Assembly (NCBI RefSeq): GCF_022387135.1
Contig: NZ_CP092462.1
Coordinates: 1,240,001-1,304,000, forward strand
Source of the DNA: Comamonas sp. B21-038
GTDB taxonomy: Bacteria; Pseudomonadota; Gammaproteobacteria; Burkholderiales; Burkholderiaceae_C
DNA length: 64,000 bases
Direction of reading: 5' to 3'
Part shown: one piece after another, positions 9,732-19,125 of the stretch
How positions within the stretch are numbered: the first letter of the stretch is position 1
How the letters are laid out: every line of letters begins with the position of its first letter
Made by a program: the position numbers and the translations under genes
The notes under the pieces: model-generated
The model's input: the letters and a program-made list of their open reading frames with translations, nothing else
The model's database searches: none
Told to the model about the DNA's origin: nothing

Positions 9732-11789
9732 GTGAACTTGCAATCGATTCTCGCTACAACGCCGATACCGGTCCTCGTTACAGCTACCGTGCTGCTATTC
9801 CTCGTCCTGGTCTTCGTGACTGTCTTTCTGGTACCGGGTCTCCTACACTGGAATCGACTGAGGACTATCCAGAAGGGCATACGGCAGTTTGAATCCAAGA
9901 ACTTCGCGTCAGAGTTCAAAAAGGTATTTTCACGAGACCTGCGCTTGGCGCATCTCTGGAAGGAATATCAGGACTCTTTACACATTCAACGGGAAGAGCG
10001 CGGTGGTCAGATGGCCATTGCTGCGGTACGTGCAACTGTTCCGGCTGAGATATATTTCAACAGCCAGTTTGTGGTCGATAGCCGGCTTCGCTCAGAGTTC
10101 TTTAAACACCTTCCTGGTCTTTTCACGGGCATCGGCATCATTGGTACTTTCAGTGGCCTTATTGAAGGCCTGCGCCAGTTCCAAGTTAGCGAAAACGCTG
10201 CAACGGTTCGGGACAGCCTGCAGTCGCTCATGCACCTCGTGGGTGAGGCGTTCCTTATCTCGGCAACAGCCATTGGCGCTGCAATGCTTGTCACGTTCCT
10301 TGAGAAGCTGCTTCTGGCCTCCCTCTATCGCCGTACCGAGGAAATCGCCCACGAAATTGACGCACGATTCGACTCTGGTGCAGGAGAAGAGTATCTCTCG
10401 CGTCTCGTGCGCGCGTCCGAGGACTCGGCCAGCCAATCCAAGATTCTCAAAGATGCCTTGGTCAAGGAACTGGGCGAACTACTTAGGGAACTGACATCAG
10501 CTCAAATCACGGCATCCAAGGATGCTCAGATGCAGCTGGTCGACCGGTTGACCCAGACCTCAAAAGAGCAAGTTGATGCATCCAGGGAAGACAATAAAGC
10601 ACTGGGCTCCACCATCGCAGAGAGCATTCAACAAAGCCTGCAGGGACCTCTGCAAGACATCGCTAACACCGTCAAGGCTGCAAGTGGCGACCAAAGTGCA
10701 ACTGCTGCACGTATGCTTCAAGATGTCATGGCGAGTTTCAGCCAGCGCTTGAATGACTTGTTCGGAGGACAGATTAGCGGCCTAAGCGACCTCAATCAGC
10801 AGACGGCCAAGAGCATTCAGGAGGCTGTTGGGACTTTGCAGAAGCTAGTCGCAAACATTGAAGAGTCAAGTCGCCGCTCTACCAATACGATGGCTGAACG
10901 GATGGCACAAGCCATTGAAAAAATGGAAGCGCGGCAAGAGGCAATGAACGCTCAGTCTGCTGAGTTCATCGAGCAAATTCGGCAACTCGTTGCGTCTTCT
11001 CACTCAGAGACCAATACCAAACTCCAAGCCATGCTGGAAACCATAGGGACTCAAATGGCGAGCATGTTGGCTGCCTTGAATAAGGCTCAAGCTGATACTT
11101 TCCAAAACAGTGTCGACCGTGAAAAAACCATGGTCGACCGCACGACCAATGCAGTTAGCAACATGTCTACGTCGGTAGAAGCTGCCATTAAGGAAATCGG
11201 TGCAGCCTCTGCACAGATGGCGAAGAGCGTCGATGTTCTCTCCCAAACCACCAGCACCTCGGTCAATAAGATGAGTGCTGGTGCGGAACAGCTGAGCACT
11301 GCTTCCCAGAAGTTCGCCGCAGCGGGGGAGAGTGTCAACGGCGTGCTTGAAAAAGCCGCAAGCGTCACTGGCAAGCTTGCCGAAACCTCTGGAGCTCTTA
11401 CGATTGGTGCCTCCTCGTTGCAAGACCTCTTGCGTGACTATCGCGTTCAGCGAGACGCTGTTGGCGAGTTGGTCACTGAACTGCGGAAGACCGTTGAATC
11501 AGCCAGGAAAGAAGCCTCACTCACGACTGACATCCTCGCGCGCATCGAAAGCTCGGCGACTCGTCTGGGAACGGCGCAGCAGCAGGCTGACGAGTACTTG
11601 GAAGGCGTTAGCCGGGTACTCGGGGAGGCGCATACGACCTTTGCAACTGAAGTGCGGCGCACCTTGGAAAAAGCCAACACAGAGTTTCATAACAAGCTGA
11701 GTGCATCTGTTGGTTTGCTGTCTGCTAGCGTACAAGAGCTAGAGGTGACGCTTGCCTCCATAGGTAACATGAAGCCAGCGCGTGTGTAA
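9732..11789 (+). CDS. zorA: ZorA, MotA/ExbB-like channel of type I Zorya
   Basis: A 685-aa inner-membrane protein. Seen: a hydrophobic segment at about 12-36, a MotA/TolQ/ExbB-like core with membrane segments near 127-148 (FTGIGIIGTFSGLIEG) and 172-198, then a tail of about 480 residues that is almost entirely helical, rich in Gln, Ala, Ser and Glu and predicted coiled coil. This matches ZorA, which forms a pentameric proton-driven rotary motor around ZorB with a long cytoplasmic tail that signals phage invasion to ZorC/ZorD (known for the family). The start is a GTG preceded by GGAAGG at 9 bp. It is the first gene of the zorABCD operon; zorB follows after 3 bp. Confidence 0.93.
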   Translation: MNLQSILATTPIPVLVTATVLLFLVLVFVTVFLVPGLLHWNRLRTIQKGIRQFESKNFASEFKKVFSRDLRLAHLWKEYQDSLHIQREERGGQMAIAAVRATVPAEIYFNSQFVVDSRLRSEFFKHLPGLFTGIGIIGTFSGLIEGLRQFQVSENAATVRDSLQSLMHLVGEAFLISATAIGAAMLVTFLEKLLLASLYRRTEEIAHEIDARFDSGAGEEYLSRLVRASEDSASQSKILKDALVKELGELLRELTSAQITASKDAQMQLVDRLTQTSKEQVDASREDNKALGSTIAESIQQSLQGPLQDIANTVKAASGDQSATAARMLQDVMASFSQRLNDLFGGQISGLSDLNQQTAKSIQEAVGTLQKLVANIEESSRRSTNTMAERMAQAIEKMEARQEAMNAQSAEFIEQIRQLVASSHSETNTKLQAMLETIGTQMASMLAALNKAQADTFQNSVDREKTMVDRTTNAVSNMSTSVEAAIKEIGAASAQMAKSVDVLSQTTSTSVNKMSAGAEQLSTASQKFAAAGESVNGVLEKAASVTGKLAETSGALTIGASSLQDLLRDYRVQRDAVGELVTELRKTVESARKEASLTTDILARIESSATRLGTAQQQADEYLEGVSRVLGEAHTTFATEVRRTLEKANTEFHNKLSASVGLLSASVQELEVTLASIGNMKPARV

Positions 11790-11792
11790 GCC

Positions 11793-12503
11793 ATGGTGGG
11801 GACCAAAATTTTCATAAAGCGCGGTGGACGAGATGAGGCGGAGAAACCGTTCTGGATTTCCTTCGCAGACCTGATGACTGCGCTGATGGTTTTATTCCTG
11901 GTGGTGATGGGCGTGGCGCTCCTCGCTGTAACGAAGAACGTTACCGAGCGCGAGAAATTGGAAGAGCAACATCGCAAAGACATTGAGCGCATTCTCGAGC
12001 GATTCACGGAAGTGGCAAAACGCTATGACGGAATCAAGGTTGACAAGAAGCGACAAGCTATCGACTTCGGTGACCGAGCCCGATTCGCTTTTGGTAAATC
12101 CACGCTTACGTCTGACCAGGAAAGTGTTTTGCGGCAGTTTGTGCCGGAAATCCTCACTTTGGCGAATGACGATTTGGGAAAGCGCGTGCTGAAGCGTGTT
12201 GTCGTCGAAGGCTACACGGATAAGACGGGCTCCTACCTCAAAAACTTGAACCTTAGTTTGCAGCGCAGCCAGCGGGTTCTTTGCAGTATGTTTGCGACCA
12301 CCGGTACAAACATTCTGACCACCGCGCAGAAAGAAGATGTTCGAAACCTCTTTCTTGTTGGTGGCTACTCGTTCAACGCCGCCAAAGAGACCGACGAAGA
12401 AAGCCGCCGGGTTGAAATGCGGATGGAGTTCTTGGGGGTGAAAGAACAACGAGCACCAGCACCGGAGGCTTCTGGAGACTTTGGGGAGTGTGCACTGCGA
12501 TGA
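11793..12503 (+). CDS. zorB: ZorB, peptidoglycan-anchoring stator partner
   Basis: A 236-aa MotB-like protein. The N-terminal membrane helix begins FWISFADLMTALMVLF; Asp26 in it is the expected ion-carrying residue. A coiled-coil linker of about 50 residues leads to an OmpA-like peptidoglycan-binding domain (about 90-215) with the GYTDKTG loop and an LSLQRSQRV helix. In type I Zorya, a ZorB dimer sits in the ZorA pentamer and anchors the motor to the cell wall. Its reading frame begins 3 bp after zorA and overlaps the zorC start by 4 bp (ATGA), so the genes are translationally coupled. Length and architecture fit the family; nothing is missing. Confidence 0.93.
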   Translation: MVGTKIFIKRGGRDEAEKPFWISFADLMTALMVLFLVVMGVALLAVTKNVTEREKLEEQHRKDIERILERFTEVAKRYDGIKVDKKRQAIDFGDRARFAFGKSTLTSDQESVLRQFVPEILTLANDDLGKRVLKRVVVEGYTDKTGSYLKNLNLSLQRSQRVLCSMFATTGTNILTTAQKEDVRNLFLVGGYSFNAAKETDEESRRVEMRMEFLGVKEQRAPAPEASGDFGECALR

Positions 12504-14191
12504 GCCCTCTCGAGCATCTGGCTTCGCTGCTAAGAGTGGGAACTGACGAAGGCTCGCGCGAACTGGCAGTTTCCTCTGCAATCGATGCCGTATTGGTACA
12601 AATACGAGACAGCGCCAAGGGGTCTGCCCGGCAGCCTCCGTCCGAAGAGCAGCAACTCGACGCTGTGCGCAGGTTCTGGCAGAGCCAGGAAGTCGCATCT
12701 TTCCGAGATGCCTACTTGCTATCTGGGGGGCTGTGCCTGCCACACAAGCAGGATGGTCCCTGTGTTTTGGAGGACCGTCATCGGCTGGAGGCTGTGCTAG
12801 ATGGGGTCGATAGCTGGACGTCCAAGCGTCCAAGTGCATTCCGTCGCTGCTATTGGGGGTTAGCTAAGAGCTACTTCACCTACGACGTTTTCGATGGCAA
12901 AGCACCCGCAACCGCCCGCAATAATTGGAAACTGCTGCGTGACTACTTGCATGACAAGAATGGTGACATCAAGGACAAGCAGATAAATCCAGACTGGGTA
13001 GCTACTGCCATTGGCAACAGGCAGCTGTTTGGAGAGGACCCCTGTGCCCCTTATATCAGTCAGCTATTGCAGGGTGATACCAGTGCTATTGACCATCTCT
13101 GCAAAGAGCTGGGTATCGACAAAGCCTCTTGGTTTCTCCGTGAACTTGTTCTAGGCCAAATCCGTGGAGCAACGCAGCTGAGTGATAGCCAGTTCAAAGG
13201 GTTGCTACCCAGGATGCTGGAGCTTCTCGCCAACAACGATGTGCTGCGAGACCGTGGCCTTGTCATGCTGCTGGACAGGTACGTGAAAATTTCCGGTATG
13301 CATCTGCAGCAAAACCTGCGGGACTGGTCGGTGCTTTGGTGGGGCAATCCATGGCTCCCTTCCAATGAAACCCGTTGGGGTGGTGTCGTGCCGGAGGCAC
13401 GGTCGATGGTTTCCGATTGGCTCAAGCTGGAGTTCATTGAGACTTTCTTCACCAAACTGGCGGAGGACGGATTAGGTGACCGCCGGCGCCTGGAGTTCTG
13501 GACGCGCTACGTTAAGGCCATTGACCATATCGAATTTGCTCTTGGGTCGACGGCACGAAGTGCTCAGAACCAAGATTTCGTTGCTCTGCGCAAGAAGATG
13601 AATGGGCTTATTTGTAATCTTGAGGCATCAACCAGCAACAACGCATTCATTATGCGGATGGGAAATTTGGTCGCAGTCGAATTCAGTGACATGGGCGCCC
13701 TATATGGCTATGACGCACGCATGTCAGTTCCCTTTGATACTTCTAAACCACTACGCCTTGATAGGTATTACAGCAACTCGCTTAAGCAAAAAGACCGCAG
13801 CATTCTTTGGTTCCCTCACAGGGATGGCATCAACGGCTGGGCTCGGTGGGAGCATATGTTCGAGGCGAAATTGCACGAGGAATTTGGTATTCAGCCCTTG
13901 GCCGGCATGACACCAGTTACTCGTCCCGTTGCTGTGCCTCCTCCTGTACGACCAGGGGGCACACCGACTCGAGGCCAGCCTGGCGGCAGCGGTGCAGCAG
14001 TGGATTTTCCTCAGCACTACAACCGGTTTGCATTGAACAAGCTAGCTCACCGACTGGGCTTACGCATTGAAGATAGAACGCCCAAAGGAGGAAGCCTCTG
14101 GGTACTCGCAGATAACTCCAACCAGCAAGTCTCCGAAACGCTGTCCTCCTGGGGCTTTCAATACAAGGCTGGCAAGGGCTGGTGGAAATAA
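12500..14191 (+). CDS. zorC: ZorC, type I Zorya effector/adaptor (EH-signature protein)
   Basis: A 563-aa soluble protein starting at the ATG that overlaps the zorB stop (ATGA); a GTG 12 bp upstream is also in frame but less likely. The body (about 1-450) is helical and has no enzyme motif I recognise. Near residues 400-455 lies the EH-signature region (LDRYYSNSLKQKDRSILWFPH then GWARWEHMFEAKLHEEFGI). A proline/glycine linker leads to a small C-terminal domain of about 60 residues ending GFQYKAGKGWWK. ZorC is the type I-specific partner that acts with ZorD on invading DNA downstream of the ZorAB motor (established for the family). Assignment rests on position between ZorB and ZorD plus the EH-signature. 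Confidence 0.9.
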   Translation: MSPLEHLASLLRVGTDEGSRELAVSSAIDAVLVQIRDSAKGSARQPPSEEQQLDAVRRFWQSQEVASFRDAYLLSGGLCLPHKQDGPCVLEDRHRLEAVLDGVDSWTSKRPSAFRRCYWGLAKSYFTYDVFDGKAPATARNNWKLLRDYLHDKNGDIKDKQINPDWVATAIGNRQLFGEDPCAPYISQLLQGDTSAIDHLCKELGIDKASWFLRELVLGQIRGATQLSDSQFKGLLPRMLELLANNDVLRDRGLVMLLDRYVKISGMHLQQNLRDWSVLWWGNPWLPSNETRWGGVVPEARSMVSDWLKLEFIETFFTKLAEDGLGDRRRLEFWTRYVKAIDHIEFALGSTARSAQNQDFVALRKKMNGLICNLEASTSNNAFIMRMGNLVAVEFSDMGALYGYDARMSVPFDTSKPLRLDRYYSNSLKQKDRSILWFPHRDGINGWARWEHMFEAKLHEEFGIQPLAGMTPVTRPVAVPPPVRPGGTPTRGQPGGSGAAVDFPQHYNRFALNKLAHRLGLRIEDRTPKGGSLWVLADNSNQQVSETLSSWGFQYKAGKGWWK

Positions 14192-14200
14192 CAAAAGAAC

Positions 14201-17200
14201 ATGTTTCAGCTATTCAAGAAGAAAACTGCATCTCCGTCTGAATGGGTGCGCCGCTGGTCACCGACGGGTCTGGCTATTGCACGTGGCCCAGGCCATGGCG
14301 GTGGCGTGCATCTGCGCGACCCAATGGTTGGAGGATTTCTAACGCAGCTGGTAGACGACGGCCTCGCGGTGGAAAACGAAGATGGGTTTCTTCTGGGATG
14401 GGATGCGCTTTACACGGCCGTAGGCGATGCCGCTTACGCTTCGCTTCCTGATGTGTTGTCGATGCCTCCATTCACCAAGGCTCGACCTGTGCTTCACAGC
14501 AGCAACTCGTTGACCGACGGAAATTTCTCCATCGCCCTCGCAGGCTGGAGAGATAGTGATGGGACCCCCCAGGATTGGGAACTCACGGGTCCATTGATGA
14601 CCCGTGAAGACTCCACGGAGCTGATGCAGCCAAAGCAGTGGTCGCTCTTTAAAGCAGTTGTTGCCTTTGCCCGGAGACCTGCAGAGGAACGAACGGATAT
14701 TGCACATCGACAAGCATGGGGCAGTATCCGAAAGCTTGCATTGCAGGCGGATGCCCAACTCGATGATTTTCTGTATCGGTCAGTAGTTCTGACCCCCGAG
14801 AAACTGGAGATAGGACTCCGACGTTCTGAAGAAATCAACGATGACCATGTGGTGGAGATAGAGCCCGGATTTGATGGGGCTCCTCACGACTGGTTGGAGG
14901 CGTTTGACCGAAGCAAAGACGTTCGAGACCGCTATGACATCGTCACACCGGAAGGAATCATCCAGGTTCTTGTGACGCCTAAGGTCCGTACGGTTCTGCA
15001 AGAAATCAAACGCCTGCCAGGCCGGCGAGTCGCAGGTAGCCGAGCCCAGGCTTTCTTGGTCAACCCTTATGCCACTTTGGGCGATGACGCAGTTGATGTC
15101 ATCGTTGAGTCTCAGTTCGAGAAAGCCCGCGAGGATGCAGGGCTCGCATACGAACGATTCATTCCTGTATTTGAGCGAGATGCTTCGGGATACCCCCAGC
15201 GGGTGGGATTGCTCATCGAAACGGCTAGCTCGCACGGCCCTGCGACATCCCAGACCGAGTGGCTGGACGACGCTAAGCTCGGAGAGTTTGTTCGAACTCT
15301 TCAGGCCGCACTTGCCCGCAACTACCAACTTATTGCCTGGCAAGGATATGACCTCGAGGTGCAGGGCGATACGCCGCGCCATCTTGATGAACTCAAGGAG
15401 GCTCTTGCTCTTCGGAATACTCCGCCGACATTGGTCACGTACGCTCAGGTTCATGACCTCAGTGGCTACAGCTCACGTGTCGAAGGCATTGGCGTCGAGA
15501 AGCCTTACTACTCCCCCTACATCGCCAAGAAGGACGAAGGGGAAGGCTGGTTCCCTGAGAACGTTCTACCTGTGGTGGTTTACACACCGGCAGACGGCGG
15601 AGAGCCAGTAGCTGTCCCGACAAGCAAAGCAGCCATTGAGCAGCTCGAGAAATCGCTGGATGCGGCTAAAAAATCTGGCTTGTCGACCGTAAAGACTTCT
15701 TGGCTACCTCAGGACATTTCTTTGGATGATGCGACCACCATCGTCGAGACATTCAAGCAAGTCTTCATAGATATTGATGAAGGCCAGCCAATCAAGCCCC
15801 CATCAACCACCACCACAACAACACCAAAAGCTCCGAAAAAGCAGCTCGTACTGCGGGCAAATATTCAAGCTCTGGACTACGACGAGCTCCGCCGCGATGC
15901 TCTGGCGTCGGTTCCTCCTGAGCCCGAAGTGCCAAAGGCAATTCGTCCTGAATATCCTCTGATGAAGCACCAGAGAGAGGGCTTGGCATGGATGCAGCAT
16001 CTGTTCAATCTGCAGGCCGAGTACCAGGTCCGCGGTGCTGTTCTTGCTGATGACATGGGCTTGGGCAAGACTTTCCAATTGCTTGCCTTGATGGCGTATC
16101 TCATTGAAAGAGACCCGGCCATTGACCCTATGCTCGTGGTTGCGCCGGTGTCACTTTTGGAAAACTGGGCCGAGGAGTCCCGCAAGTTCTTCAAGGAAGG
16201 TTCACTGCCACTGCTGACGGCCTATGGTGACGCGCTTGCATCTCTACGTGTACCACGGGACCAGGTGGACCAGCGACTGCAGACCGATGACGGGCTCGTG
16301 AAGTTTCTGCGGCCCAATTGGGTGGGTGACGCCAAAGTGGTTCTGACCACCTATGAGACGTTGCGAGACCTCGAATTTTCGTTTGCAGCGCAGAAATGGT
16401 CGCTGATGGTTTGCGATGAAGCGCAGCGCATCAAGAACCCTGCGGCGATGGTGACCCGCGCGGCGAAGAAGCAGAACGTGGCCTTCAAGATTGCCTGCAC
16501 GGGAACTCCCGTGGAGAACACCCTTGCCGACATGTGGTGCCTATTCGACTTCGTGCAGCCCGGTCTTCTCGGTGCCCTGAACGATTTTGGACAACGCTAC
16601 CGTAAGCCAATTGAGGCCAAGACGGACGAGGAAATGGCCCGCGTAGAAGAACTCCGCGCTCGCATTGCTCCGCAGATTCTGCGGCGAATGAAGGCGGACG
16701 TGGCTACGGAGCTTAAAAAGAAGATTGTTGTCGAGGAGTGCCGCAAGCTGATGCTGTCCAGCACGCAGCGTAATCTGTATGCGAAAGCAATCGAGAGCTT
16801 CAAGAAGCGCAATGACAAGGACCATCTCACTCCGTTTAAAAATCATCTCGGGTTGCTTCACTACCTGCGTTTGGTTTGCACCGACCCTCGGCCGCACGGT
16901 CTAAATGTCTTCAAGGGAGAGCCGACCAAGCAGTATCGGGAAAAGGCGCCAAAACTGGATTGGCTACTGAGCCAACTGAACCTGGTGCAGAAGAAGCAAG
17001 AAAAGGTCATCGTATTCTGTGAGTTCCGGGAGATACAACGACTCCTGCAACATTACATCGAGGCTGAGTTCAAGCTCAAGCCAGACATCATTAACGGCGA
17101 CACGAGCGCTTCAGCCATTCATACCGCCAGCCGACAAAAGCGTATCAAAGCGTTTCAAGAGGCCCCTGGGTTTGGTGTTCTCGTCCTCTCTCCGGTTGCG

Positions 17201-17962
17201 GTAGGCTTTGGCGTAAACATCCAGGCGGCAAATCACGTGGTTCACTACACCCGTACTTGGAACCCTGCGAAAGAGGACCAAGCCACAGACCGTGCATATC
17301 GCATCGGGCAGAAGAAGGATGTCTTCGTCTACTACCCCGTGGTCGGGGCGGAAGACTTCATGACATTCGATGTAAAGCTGGACCGGCTGCTCACGTACAA
17401 GCGTGGTCTTGCCGAGGACATGCTCAATGGCTCGGGTGACGTGAGCCCTAGTGATTTCAGTATCGCGGATGTTATCCCTGGTGCAGACAGCTCAGATATT
17501 GATGAGCGCGTTACTTTAGATATGGCGCTGCGCATGAGCTGGCAGCATTTTGAATGTCTTGCATGTGTTCTTTGGACGAAACAAGGGTACGACTGCTACC
17601 GTACTCCTGACACGGGAGACAACGGCGTGGATGTAGTGGCCATGGCTGAACCCAAGGGAGTGCTACTTCAAGCAAAAAGCAGTGGCACGCAGGGAGCAAG
17701 TCTGGGTTGGGAAGCAGTGAAAGAAGTTGTCGCAGGAGAGGCGTTCTACAGGCAGCGGCATCCAGCGGTGGAGTTTGAAAAAATCTGCATCACCAACCAG
17801 TTCTTCAATCGGCAAGCGCATGAAAATGCCGCTCTTAATTCTGTTCAGCTGATTGACCAAACGCGCCTTGCGGAGCTTCTAGAGCGCTATTCGGTGACCA
17901 TGCTGGAGGTTGAGCGGATTCTGTATTCCGGTTGGCGCGACACGCTTCCAGTAAAGGACTAA
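14201..17962 (+). CDS. zorD: ZorD, SNF2-like helicase with Mrr-like nuclease domain
   Basis: A 1,253-aa effector. Residues 1-580 contain ZorD-specific N-terminal domains. A SNF2-type helicase follows: Walker A DDMGLGKT near 617-624, DEAQ near 738-741, and a C-terminal lobe ending with DRAYRIGQ near 1030. The last 150 residues (from about 1105) form a restriction-endonuclease-like Mrr domain: GVDVV near 1143 and QAK near 1157 supply the D...QxK catalytic pattern. The expected job is to engage and degrade phage DNA once the ZorAB motor signals infection. The gene starts 9 bp after zorC with a weak ribosome-binding site and ends the operon. The nuclease domain is present in only some ZorD proteins, so it is a notable version of the effector. 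Confidence 0.92.
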   Translation: MFQLFKKKTASPSEWVRRWSPTGLAIARGPGHGGGVHLRDPMVGGFLTQLVDDGLAVENEDGFLLGWDALYTAVGDAAYASLPDVLSMPPFTKARPVLHSSNSLTDGNFSIALAGWRDSDGTPQDWELTGPLMTREDSTELMQPKQWSLFKAVVAFARRPAEERTDIAHRQAWGSIRKLALQADAQLDDFLYRSVVLTPEKLEIGLRRSEEINDDHVVEIEPGFDGAPHDWLEAFDRSKDVRDRYDIVTPEGIIQVLVTPKVRTVLQEIKRLPGRRVAGSRAQAFLVNPYATLGDDAVDVIVESQFEKAREDAGLAYERFIPVFERDASGYPQRVGLLIETASSHGPATSQTEWLDDAKLGEFVRTLQAALARNYQLIAWQGYDLEVQGDTPRHLDELKEALALRNTPPTLVTYAQVHDLSGYSSRVEGIGVEKPYYSPYIAKKDEGEGWFPENVLPVVVYTPADGGEPVAVPTSKAAIEQLEKSLDAAKKSGLSTVKTSWLPQDISLDDATTIVETFKQVFIDIDEGQPIKPPSTTTTTTPKAPKKQLVLRANIQALDYDELRRDALASVPPEPEVPKAIRPEYPLMKHQREGLAWMQHLFNLQAEYQVRGAVLADDMGLGKTFQLLALMAYLIERDPAIDPMLVVAPVSLLENWAEESRKFFKEGSLPLLTAYGDALASLRVPRDQVDQRLQTDDGLVKFLRPNWVGDAKVVLTTYETLRDLEFSFAAQKWSLMVCDEAQRIKNPAAMVTRAAKKQNVAFKIACTGTPVENTLADMWCLFDFVQPGLLGALNDFGQRYRKPIEAKTDEEMARVEELRARIAPQILRRMKADVATELKKKIVVEECRKLMLSSTQRNLYAKAIESFKKRNDKDHLTPFKNHLGLLHYLRLVCTDPRPHGLNVFKGEPTKQYREKAPKLDWLLSQLNLVQKKQEKVIVFCEFREIQRLLQHYIEAEFKLKPDIINGDTSASAIHTASRQKRIKAFQEAPGFGVLVLSPVAVGFGVNIQAANHVVHYTRTWNPAKEDQATDRAYRIGQKKDVFVYYPVVGAEDFMTFDVKLDRLLTYKRGLAEDMLNGSGDVSPSDFSIADVIPGADSSDIDERVTLDMALRMSWQHFECLACVLWTKQGYDCYRTPDTGDNGVDVVAMAEPKGVLLQAKSSGTQGASLGWEAVKEVVAGEAFYRQRHPAVEFEKICITNQFFNRQAHENAALNSVQLIDQTRLAELLERYSVTMLEVERILYSGWRDTLPVKD

Positions 17963-17968
17963 CCTGGG

Positions 17969-18293
17969 CTATCGCTTTCGACCGAATGCAATCCAGCGCG
18001 CTGTATCCGTACGACGGAGTCGGTAGCGCGCGCAGTTGTACTCCTCTAGCTCGTCAAGCTCGTTGTTGAGGATGGCGCGGAGCGGTGACAGGTCAACGGC
18101 TTCTACATTGGCAGGCATGCACCAGTGCAGCAGCTCCAGGCTTCACGGTGTTGCATATTCCACTCAAACCTGCCACTCTTTCCTGTCCAAAGTCAGCCAA
18201 CAATTCCAGCGGGAAGCCGCCACCCTGTTTAGACTGCACCCGGTCAAGAGCGGTCATCGATTTGGAGTCCTTTCTGAAGCGATGACATTGCAT
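17969..18293 (-). pseudogene. Frameshifted remnant of an unknown small gene
   Basis: The 400 bp after zorD contain no intact plus-strand gene. On the minus strand, one frame from about 18257 (ATG with AAAGGA upstream) encodes MTALDRVQSKQGGGFPLELL..., closing near 18093. The other encodes a peptide from 18118 to 17969 ending in a protein-like stretch (NNELDELEEYNCARYRLRR, then TDTARWIAFGRKR). The two overlap and look like halves of one protein of about 100 residues split by a frameshift. I do not recognise the family. It lies tail to tail with zorD. Confidence 0.4.
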
Positions 18294-18362
18294 CTGTCAC
18301 ACTCCATTGTGCAGAAGCAATCCCTCTTAAATTGAGACGATGCACACCAAGCCAGCCTCATC

Positions 18363-18959
18363 ATGCCGACCTATAGTTACTTCGATTCCTTTTCCACTGC
18401 CCTAACTCTTTGGCCATCAATGGGGATGACTCGTGCACCAGTGGTGAGTGCTGAACAACCTTCGCCGAAACTGGTGCAACAGGCTTATGCCTTTGTGCAC
18501 GACCAATACCACATATGGCGCACCTCTATGCCTGAATACTTAGGCAACCAATGCATGGCGGTCACGACACGGTTGTACGGCTTACTCAACTCTCGAGGTA
18601 TTAAAGCTGACATCGTCATTGGTTCTGTCGGCACCGAGCAAGGCCAATTTTTCCATTGCGATGTGCCGTACCTGCGTAGCATAGCAACACAACCGGTTGA
18701 TGAAACTGCTCCTATCGACTTGCATGCATGGATAACGCTTGGAGGGGATTCTGTTATCGACTTCGCATTGCCATCCAAACTAGCTAGAAATCATGGTGCC
18801 CCCACAGACCTAATGAACGAAGGCTTTTGCGCTGATGCGACGGGCATGGCGAAACATATGGGGCTGTACTACGAGCCAATGCTTGTAGGCAGTCAATACC
18901 TTGCATTGGTGAACTCGGTAGACCCTCACGACCTACTCATGCAACTGCTCGGGAAATAG
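18363..18959 (+). CDS. Transglutaminase-like cysteine protease-fold protein
   Basis: A 198-aa protein without signal peptide. I see a plausible transglutaminase-like triad: Cys64 in GNQCMAVTTRLYGLL, at the start of a helix, His121 in DLHAWITL, and Asp133 in SVIDFALP. The order Cys-His-Asp and the HAW and D-F contexts are typical of the transglutaminase/arylamine N-acetyltransferase superfamily. Substrate is unknown; it could be a protease, an amidase or a crosslinking enzyme. It stands alone downstream of Zorya with about 160 bp before the next gene, so whether it belongs to a defence system is open. The start at 18363 lacks an obvious ribosome-binding site. Confidence 0.6.
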   Translation: MPTYSYFDSFSTALTLWPSMGMTRAPVVSAEQPSPKLVQQAYAFVHDQYHIWRTSMPEYLGNQCMAVTTRLYGLLNSRGIKADIVIGSVGTEQGQFFHCDVPYLRSIATQPVDETAPIDLHAWITLGGDSVIDFALPSKLARNHGAPTDLMNEGFCADATGMAKHMGLYYEPMLVGSQYLALVNSVDPHDLLMQLLGK

Positions 18960-19125
18960 CCATTCACCTATATTCATGCCATTGAGCGAAGGTATGTAAA
19001 TGACTGCTCTGGGTTGTTCAGCGACATCGAGACCGCAAGGCTAGAGCTGCGGCCCTGAACTAGCGAGAAATGGGGTAGGCTAGTGCGGGTAAAGCGTCAA
19101 CCTCGTCATCAGCAACTGCGTCGCC

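Noticed and set aside
18036..18335. 99-aa plus-strand frame with a serine run after zorD
   Set aside because: It is the complement of the better minus-strand remnant and has no ribosome-binding site.
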